NCBI GenBank assembly: GCA_034509735.1
Contig: JACGWO010000008.1
Location: 11,667,864 to 11,731,863 of the forward strand
Length of the DNA: 64,000 nt
From: Sesamum alatum
Lineage: Eukaryota; Streptophyta; Magnoliopsida; Lamiales; Pedaliaceae
Direction of reading: 5' to 3'
Each line of letters begins with the position of its first letter. The first letter of the stretch is position 1. The notes beneath the pieces are model-generated. The model was not told the DNA's origin and searched no databases. It saw only the letters and a program-made list of their open reading frames with translations. Shown here piece by piece: positions 56,401 to 64,000 of this stretch. The position numbers and the translations under genes were made by a program.

Positions 56401-58218
56401 TCCTCTTTTTTTTTTTCAAAAAATTTGGTCCGTGGTTTGTTCTGATGTCGTCTGTGCTGAAAATTCTGAATACTCAAACATTGTTGAATAAGATGAACTA
56501 TATACTCATATTGTGTTGATTCCCAAGTGTAATAATCCTGAGTTTATTACCCAATTGCAACCTATTAGCCTATGCAATATAATTATTCGGATCGTGTCGA
56601 AATGCATAGCTAGTCATTTGAAGGGATTACTTGATTCTATAATTTTCCCCAACCCGATCTGCGTTTATACCCGAGCGATTAATTACTGATAACATTTTGC
56701 TTGCTTTTGAATTAAAATCACCATCTTAGACTTCACCTGAGTCTCTCTGAGGTAATGTAGCTTTAAAAGTAGACATGAGCAAATGATAAGGTTGAATGGT
56801 CTTTCCTTAGACATGTTCTTATTCGGATAGATTTTAAGGAGAGGTTTGTTAATCTTATCATAATGCTAGTGACCGCAATTTTATATTCTTTGACTTTAAG
56901 TGGTGAATTATACCAAATCTAGTATTGTGGTAAGTGGGGGGTTGGGGGAGGGAGTAAAGGCCGGACTAGCAAGACTGTTGGGGGTTGGCTTTGTCTAGTG
57001 CCATGATTGCTATTTGGGGCTGCCGACTATTGCTGGACGTTCTCAACTAGTTTCAGAACATCCGGGATCTGTTTTCGAGCATAGTGAGTGGGTGGGATGG
57101 GAAACTACTTTCTCAAGTAGGAAAAGGTGTGTTGACCATATCTGTACTTCAGTCATTACCTACTTATGCTATGTCTTGTTTTAAATTATCAGATGATTTG
57201 TTGAGGGAGTTGGACTCAACAGCGGCTGACCTTTGGTGGCATAACAAAGGGAAAATGATGCTACATTGGGTGGCATGGAGGCATATGTGTAGTGCTAAAG
57301 AGATTTGTGGGGGGGGGGGGGGGGGGGGTTCCGGAGTATGAGAGCTTTCAACTAAGCACTCCTTGTGAAATAAGGATGGAGACTCATTCCTTATCCGGAC
57401 TCGTTGTTAAGTAGGGTGCCCAAGGCACGATATTATCCCCATGGTACGTTCTGGGATGCTTCCATAGGGACAAGACCTTCTCTTACTAGAGGAGCGCAGT
57501 TAGGTGTAGAAAAATTTTATGGTGGGGATGTAGTATACAAGAGGGTGAGGTGGAATGGATATTTGATAGAACTAGGAAGTTCTCTATGAGGACTGTTTAT
57601 AAAGTAGTGGTGGAATATGATGCAAGGAGTGTGACATCTTCATCCAGTGTACTCCCAAGTATATTTGGGATTCAAGGAGGTTTTGGAAATTATTATGGGG
57701 CCTTGTAGTCCCTCGTAGAGTCCAATTATTTATCTGGAGAGCATGTGTTGGAGTTGTACTAACGTTGCAGAATTTGGCTCGTCGTCGAATCGGGGTGGAT
57801 ACTCAGTGCGTTTTCTGCTTGGATCCTGTGGAGTCGTTGCACCATGTGATGTTTTCTTGTCCAGTTGCAAGGTTGGTGTGGGCTTTGGCAAACATTCCAT
57901 GAAGGGTCCTAATTCATACAAAAGAAAATATTTCAGAGTGAATATCAATCGTATTAGTGCAACTGTTGGCAAATGATAAAACCAGGTTCCTCATGTTGTG
58001 CTGGGCATTGTGGCAATCAGAACAAGCGAAGGATGGAAAATGTACAATAAGCGCCATTGCAGATTGTGAGAGGCATGTATGCGGTTGCGAGTTGGAACTT
58101 TGCCTTAGTGTTTTTATGATATTGTATGTACAAGAGTTGAGTAATATTGTAATCGATACTTCCAATGGGTTTACGATTTTATTGGTAATAAAATTTCATC
58201 GATTTTCTATTAAAAAAA
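53440..58218 (+). mobile_element. Second L1-type LINE, heavily decayed
   Basis: Pieces in LINE order: ORF1 part with NPIWWSLTGVRFHVNVHGLP (~53475) and CCHC knuckle CYLCGVLGHIMRDC (~53757); Pro/Ser-rich tail (54391-54735); endonuclease from ~55010 with GDFNEIL (~55408) and a stop at 55522; linker with WLRRGGSTKYFHSQ (~56070); RT start with LKSLGPDGM (~56372) and LIPKCNNPE (~56518); RT thumb from ~57025 (LLSQVGKGVLTISVLQSLPT); zf-RVT ~57690-57900. The RT catalytic box was not found and the sequence jumps at ~56,940-57,020, so a deletion is likely. The 3' end is a short A-tract at 58211-58218. Many stops and frameshifts. A poly(G) run lies at 57309-57328. Confidence 0.75.
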
Positions 58219-58307
58219 ATATATATATGAATAAAACTTATGTCAATTAATTTAAAAGAAAATATTATATACATAATACATATATATGAAATAAGATAAT
58301 AATACAA

Positions 58308-58748
58308 TACTACAAGAAAATAGAAAATTAGTTATAAAAAAAATTTAGAGACAATTTTAATATTGTCATCAAGTATATATATATATATATAGTTACAAGA
58401 ATTTTTAATTTTGTCACAATAATTAATATCAATGTTTTAATAGTGATAATTATTTTATAGAAATTGTAATTAGAAAAAATTAGAGACAAAATATTGTGTA
58501 TTAAATTTTCACTAAAAACAATTAGTGACAATCTAGCAATAATAATCACTTATTGTTTCTATAGTTGTATTGTCACTAAGTTATCACTAGAAATCTGTCA
58601 CTAGTTATCAATAATGACAATTTAAACACAATATTTTTTATCACTAATAATTATATAATTAATAACGAGTTCAAAAATATTTTCCGTGATAACTTTAATA
58701 TTATTACTGTGATTTCTTATCTTTAATATTATATTTTTTGTAAGTGAG
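58308..58748. mobile_element. CACTA-like MITE with 'gtgacaat' repeats
   Basis: Starts TACTACAAGAAAATAG and ends ..TTTTTTGTAAGTG, a degenerate form of CACTACAAGAAAA ends. Inside are many 'agtgacaat', 'attgtcac' and 'tatcactag' motifs in both orientations. No TSD was found. Confidence 0.45.
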
Positions 58749-59454
58749 AATTTAGAATACAAAATTCACTTCGTCGTGAAAAGCTAGTAGAACTCGTTAG
58801 TCAATGGTAGCTAAATCATAATTAATGAGATATGAAAAATTCAAAGGAAGCAGAGAGCCCCGGAAACTAGTGCATTTATGGCTGGTTGTCTCTGCCACAT
58901 GATGCACCCATTCCGCTGTTTAAAGTGCCAACCTAATCAATTAATTATAGAATGTTCAAAATTCATATGCTATTTTTTATTTTTTTATTTTTATTCAAGT
59001 TAAGGGAGAAAGAGAAACTTCTTGCTAGTTCAACATATATGAATTAATAATGTATTTAATAAAATAATAATTAATGAAATATATGTCAACCATATTAAAA
59101 ATCATTAAAGTCCTACACCAATTAATGTTGTATCTAACAAAATTAAATTCATAATTTCTGGAATTAGAAGATCGAATAAAATAAAATGAAATGATACTCA
59201 TTAGGGTTTGTTGAAAGGATAAATTCTTTCTTATCATTTATTTGACTTAAAATTCATTAATATGATTTGTAAATACTATATCATAGTAAATTTAAATATT
59301 AACTATTTTCTCTAAAATGATATCTTATATATATACATAAATATTCCCCTGACAAACTAATAATTTACTTTTACATCTCTTTTCAATTGTTTGACTATCT
59401 TAATATCTTCTATGTGAGTTTTGTTACGCTCGTCTTTTTTAAATGTAGAATTTA
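58749..59454. other. No gene seen
   Basis: AT-rich intergenic sequence without recognised features. Confidence 0.6.
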
Positions 59455-59708
59455 GAGTTAAATGCAATTTGCCCCATGTGTTAATCAAAAAAAGTAATTA
59501 TCCCCCTGTAAAAAAATAACTAGCAATTTATCTCCCTGTGTTATTCAAAATGTAGTAAACAACTACCTCACAGAGGGTTTTTTGCTCTATTTTTAGGGGA
59601 TTTTTTGCTCCATTTTTTAAAATACAGGGAATAAATTGCTATTTATTTTTTCACATAGAGCTTTTTGCACATTTTACTTATCACAAGGGGGTAATTGCAT
59701 TTTTCCCA
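59455..59708. mobile_element. Small TIR element, family A, 9-bp TSD
   Basis: Same family as 3733-4015 but inverted relative to it ('caatttgccccatgtgttaa', 'tagcaatttatctccctgtg'). Perfect 9-bp flanking repeat TAGAATTTA (59446-59454 and 59709-59717). Confidence 0.85.
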
Positions 59709-59717
59709 TAGAATTTA

Positions 59718-60175
59718 TAATTCATCATACCTATGAAGTATTTAAAATTTATTTTCTCTAAATCAAACCAAACAAGTAAAAAACAAAACAAAACAGAAAG
59801 TATTTTCTATACTTACCCTATGTATGTAAAACAAATGTACTCGCTTTTTCCTTTCATCTCACGTAACCAAATATATCAAACCTTATTTTGCATTATATCA
59901 TTATAATTAAAAAATTAATCAAATTATTTGATATTCAATTTGATAAGATCCTTTGGCAAACGTTCATTTGAGTTTGATTCATTAATTCAACAAACCAAAG
60001 TTGAACTTACTTTTTAGTGTGATAAAATTTCAAACTCAACTCGAGCTTGATTCAATCATTTAAAAATAATAAAACAAATTTAAAAATATCAAACTACTAA
60101 AGCTTGACCCATAGATGATTTAATTAAAATTCGTTCAAGCTCAATTTTATTAAACTAACCAAGCTCAAATGCAAA
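59718..60175. other. No gene seen
   Basis: AT-rich, with repeated 'caagctcaa..' and 'ttgagtttga' motifs but no definable element. Confidence 0.5.
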
Positions 60176-60177
60176 TA

Positions 60178-61268
60178 AGGCTAAAAAGCCCCTTTGTTTT
60201 CTTAGATGTCCCTCACTTGCCCCCTCTCTGTTAAATGCAACTAACAGTATTAATTGTTTTTTGTGAAATGACTGTTATGACCTTACCTATTATATATATA
60301 CATATATATTATTTTTTATTTTATTGACCTTTGAATATTTTTTGATTGTACAAAATCATAGAATTTAATTCAATTAATCTTATTGTTAAATCTTAAATTT
60401 ATAAAGTTAAGGGCATACATTTAATCAATGTTAAATATATATTATATGTATAGTTATAAAAAATATAATTACTATTTTAGAAAAATAAATTTAATAAAAT
60501 TACCCCCTCCCCCACCTTGACCTTCTGCCACTAGAACCCCTCCCCAATGACCGCCCAACGCAAAAGGGGCAACAACGGGGATGTCGCCATTGTCGTCGCC
60601 TAGGGCTGATTTGGGTGACAGCGACCGCCGTCGCCCAAATATTAGTTAAAAAAATATTTTTAAATTTTAAAAAATAAGAAAATGGATTTTAAATGTTTAA
60701 TGTAATAATAATTAAAAGAGAGTTCAAATTTTTATTTCAAATACTTGTAATGTTTATTTAAAGTTGAATATTATTTATAGTAAATAATATAATATATTTA
60801 AATATATTCAAACTACGTAATAATTTAAATTATATAATAATAAATAATTGATTTAACATTTCTATTGATTATAGATATTCAAATTTTTAAAATGAATATT
60901 AGTTTAGTTTATGTATTGTGATTTTAGTTCAATATTTTTTAATTTGAATTATAACTTTATAAATATGTTATATGTTTTCTGGGTATATTATTATTTAAAT
61001 ATATATATACCTATAAGAATAAAATTATTTATTTTTAGGAGAAGTGAAAAATCCACTAAAAACCAGATTAAATCAAGTAAAGTTTGCCATGGTAATTGTA
61101 AACACAATATTAGATATTTTTAATCAATTTAGGACAAAAGCGCACACAAAAAAAAGCCCCAACTGCACCACCTGCACATGCACCGTACCTTCCGTGAGTT
61201 TATAATGAAAGAGGAGTTTTGAGCTGAACTTATTAAAACAATTAGGGGGGGGGGGGGGGCTTTGGCCA
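60178..61268. mobile_element. Possible TIR element with GC-rich core and poly(G) end
   Basis: The left end 'aggctaaaaagcccctttg' and the complement of the right end 'ggccaaagccccc' are similar; the right end carries a ~16-base G run (about 61244-61259). The AT-rich interior holds a GC-rich block (60505-60640, 'gtcgccattgtcgtcgcc'). No TSD was found, so the borders are provisional. Confidence 0.35.
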
Positions 61269-61439
61269 ATTTCAAAATACAAGAAGAGTTTTTAGCTATT
61301 TTACAGTAAAATGGACTTTAACCAAAAGGTGCAAAGAGTCGTCCGGTTCTAGTTAATAATGCTTCCTAATTATAGTAAACCTATGATGGAACCTTAACAG
61401 AGTAGATGGTAAATTAACGAGATGCCAACATTATATATG

Positions 61440-61737
61440 GGGAAAAAATATAATTTTAGTCCTGCTACTTAAGAGAGGTGACATTTTTTTATCCTGCATG
61501 AATTGATTTTTACAATTTAATTCTGTAACTTTAACATTTTGGAAATTTAGTCCTTTTGGCGATAATCCCCAATTTAATCGGGACATGTGCAAGTCACCAT
61601 TTAATTTTGTGGCCAATTTGGTTGAATGACAATAATCGTCAAAATTTTGAAGTTACAAAAAAAATTTTTGAAAATCAATTCATGTAGAACAAAAAATACC
61701 TCACTCTAAGTTGCGGCACCAAAATTGCATTTTACCC
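61440..61737. mobile_element. Foldback element upstream of LINE 3
   Basis: Starts GGGAAAAAATATAATTTTAG and ends ..AAAATTGCATTTTACCC, with inverted 'aattgatttttacaattt' style arms. TSD not evident. It ends ~90 bp before the LINE ORF1 start. Confidence 0.6.
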
Positions 61738-61823
61738 TATATGTATATGTTGTAATTGGCATGATGATGCTAATCTGTAACAACATACACACACAGTAAA
61801 AATTAATCCTTGAGAGAGAGCCC

Positions 61824-63256
61824 ATGTCTTCTCCAACTCTCCAAAACCCTCTCCCGAACCCTAGTGATGCGCCACGGCCGCCTGACCCTCCCGATCGACG
61901 GCAGTCGTTTCTGGCGGCGCTTACAGGCGTCCCAGACTGCCCGTCCAAGCCCCTCTCCCCTCGAGCAACCAAGAAGATGTTTTCAGTAACGGAGGAGTAT
62001 TTCGGCAAACCTGGTCTCTATCGGGGAGCTCATGCGATCAACTTTTCATCGGAAGAAATGGAGCACCTTGCAGCTCCTTTCAAGTTTGCCCTGATCGGGA
62101 AATTCTCCCACGAGTATCCCAGCATGCAAGCAATCCGAACTTATTTCTCCAGGTTAGGGTTGCGGGGCTCTTCATCCATAGGAGTGATCAATGTCAAACA
62201 TATAATCATCCAACTGCATAACGAAGAGGATCTTTCCCGCGTCTGGCTCAAGCAAATCTTATTTATTGACGGCTTTCCAATGCTGCTGTTCAAGTGGTCA
62301 CCAGATTTTCATCGAAAATTGAATCTCCAATTGCCCCGGTGTGGATTCGGTTCCCTGAACTACCGGTCCACCTGTTTCACAAAAAAGCGTTGTTTGGTAT
62401 TGCGAGCCTGATTGGAGCGCCCCTTAAACTTGACGAGGCTACTTCTGATGGGCGCCGGCCGAGCGTTGCGAGAGTATGTGTAGAGCTCGATCTCTTGAAA
62501 CCAAGACCTGACTCTCTATGGATTGGCACTGATGGCAGATACTTTGCCCAACCAGTCATCTACGAGAGGTGCCCAAATTATTGCGCTCAGTGTCGACACC
62601 TTGGACACGCTGTTGAGGAGTGCAGAGAAGGCAAGGAACAGCCAAATAATGGCCAGCAAGCGACCTCAGACCTCAGACGCATCATTGAAACTCGTCGGTC
62701 TCCGAATACTGGGCCAGTACTGCCGCAGCAGCAGGCCTCGGTCTCAAAACCTGACAGGGTCCAGGACCACGTAGTGGCTGGCCCTCCCATGGATGAAGCC
62801 ACCTCCAAGCCGCCTGAGGTTCCACTTCCGGTGGATGACAAGGATGATAGCAACTCGAATTCCATGCCCAGTCTTGAAACTGTCCGAGAGGCCGGGGACA
62901 ATGCGGGTGAGCAGTTGGAACCAGTCCCTCCCACTATTGCGGCCCAGCCTTCACTGTCAGATACGGATCAGAACCTGGTCCGTACAATTTGTGTTTACGG
63001 CCCTCCTGTCGGGGTGCTGGAGGACGCTGAGCCGGAACTGGCCGTTGCTGGTCGGATGGATATAGACCCTGAGGACTCTTCGCTGAATTTGCCAGGCACT
63101 GAAGCTGTGTTGGACATGGCCAGGGCCGATGAGGAGTTTGTGGAAGTCCAGGCTCGTGTTCGCCATCGTCGTGGTGTGTCCCTCAGTCGTCCCGATAAAA
63201 TTGTCACTCGAAGCCATGCCCGAGCGAGGTCCCACACTTCTCTCAGTGATCAATGA
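61824..63256 (+). pseudogene. LINE ORF1 (DUF4283, CCHC), one frameshift
   Basis: ATG at 61824 (MSSPTLQNPLPNPSDAPRPP), Pro-rich N-terminus, then DUF4283 with FALIGKFSHEYP and FPMLLFKWSPDF. At ~62,315, in the run 'cgaaaattg', the frame shifts by one base; the sequel reads PIAPVWIRFPELPVHLFHKK and continues to knuckle CAQCRHLGHAVEEC (~62584-62625), then a long hydrophilic tail ending at TGA 63254-63256. RNA-binding chaperone of the LINE particle. The one frameshift is the only visible defect. Confidence 0.8.
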
Positions 63257-64000
63257 ATGCTCTCATATGGAATGTCCGGGGTATTGATAACAAACAAAAG
63301 GTATTTCGATAATTCTGTAAATTACATAAGCTGAATTTTGTCGGTATTATTGACCCTCGTGTGCAGTGGGATGAAGTTACTACTTGTAGGAGGATGGGCT
63401 TCTCTACTGTTATAAAAAATTGTAATAATCACATTTGGTGCCTTATGGATGACTCGATAGCGGCTGAGGTGGTGCGAGACGATGAACAATTCTTGCACTT
63501 GAAATTGGAGGTCCCTTTTCTTAGTGAGCCGGTATTGGCTACAGTGGTATATGGGAAGTGTAGCAGGGCAGAACGTGAGGCGATTTTGACCTTCTTGCGA
63601 GGTATGGGGGACCACACGCTACCATGGTTGATAAAAGGGTGACTTCAATTCGGTTATTACCGTGTCAGAACGCTCCACGCGGACCTACCCTCCCTATCAC
63701 TCTATTGAGGAGTTCAATGAGGCTATATTTGACAGTGGTATTCTTGACGTGGGTTTTCAAGGCAGCCAATACACTTGGACCGATCATCGACTTTGGCAGC
63801 GGCTTGATCGGGTCCTTTTCTCTAGTGAATGGGTTGATGTATTCCCCAGGACGACAGTGCGTCACCTGGCTTAGTCAACATCGGACCACTGCCCTCTCTT
63901 GATCCAGGTATCAGTTACAGTGTCTACAGGCCTTTCTGCATTTCAATTCCAAAATATGTGGGTTCGGCATCCGGATTTCATGGAGGTTGTCAGGAGGAGT
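63253..64000 (+). pseudogene. LINE ORF2, endonuclease part (partial)
   Basis: ATG at 63253 overlaps the ORF1 stop as ATGA. Reads MNALIWNVRGIDNKQKVF then TAA at 63310-63312; the same frame continues to 63642. There a one-base insertion precedes the DFNS catalytic motif (the usual context is GGDFN), after which the frame from ~63644 reads YTWTDHRLWQRLDRVLFSSE and reaches TAG at 63872-63874, followed by SDHCPLL. Endonuclease motifs (WN.RG, DFN, RLDR, SDH) are all recognisable. RT lies beyond the window. Confidence 0.8.

Larger units (their letters stand above)
61800..64000 (+). mobile_element. Third L1-type LINE, 5' part (runs off the window)
   Basis: ORF1 and the endonuclease part of ORF2 are present; the rest lies beyond 64000. 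It is GC-richer and less decayed than the other two LINEs, with a codon-rich ORF1 over 470 codons broken by one frameshift. The 5' start is unclear but probably just upstream of 61824. Confidence 0.8.

Noticed and set aside
62587..63253. Minus-strand frames of 80-115 codons over LINE 3 ORF1
   Set aside because: Shadows of a GC-rich coding region on the plus strand.

Overview
The window is plant nuclear DNA: AT-rich and intron-containing, with plant-type L1 LINEs (DUF4283/CCHC ORF1, endonuclease-RT-RNase H ORF2), a Copia gag, CACTA transposase genes, a Helitron, dozens of foldback (TIR) elements and one angiosperm cuticle gene. A eudicot is likely; the species cannot be fixed from the sequence. 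There are no bacterial genes, CRISPR arrays or operons.

The only convincing intact host gene is on the minus strand at 41,843-47,909: a four-exon alpha/beta-hydrolase of the BODYGUARD family (473 codons, catalytic Ser/Asp/His visible). All three introns carry foldback elements. The rest is nested mobile DNA.

Layout. 1-2.1 kb: decayed Copia gag and LTR-like sequence. 2.4-2.7 kb: FAR1/MULE-type SWIM remnant. 3.7-12.1 kb: a hAT-like element, a Helitron nested in a TIR element, several foldback elements and a LINE 3' tail. 13.3-18.2 kb: a 4.8-kb TIR element with a perfect 9-bp target duplication that encloses an endogenous caulimovirid fragment (tRNA-Met primer site, small ORFs, coat-protein remnant, transactivator-like gene, promoter and poly(A) region; no RT). 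19.4-20.9 kb: an interspersed repeat whose second copy (33.4-35.2 kb) is split by a LINE. 20.9-23.4 kb: a CACTA element with AGT target duplications, abutting an older CACTA (TNP2-like and TNP1-like genes, 23.4-28.2 kb) that seems to carry an exon resembling host TAF2. 29.9-33.3 kb: LTR-type sequence interrupted by a clean 1.3-kb solo LTR. 35.2-40.9 kb: full-length but broken LINE with a 17-bp target duplication. 41.8-47.9 kb: BODYGUARD-like gene. 48.8-52.4 kb: nested TIR elements. 53.4-58.2 kb: second LINE, decayed. 58.3-61.7 kb: small TIR elements. 61.8-64.0 kb: 5' part of a third, younger LINE whose ORF1 stop and ORF2 start overlap as ATGA.

The most general observation is that many foldback elements of the 'gggtaaaat...ggtcccataa' kind have perfect or near-perfect 9-10 bp target duplications, which points to Mutator-type mobilisation. 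The most unusual object is the caulimovirid fragment riding inside one such element.
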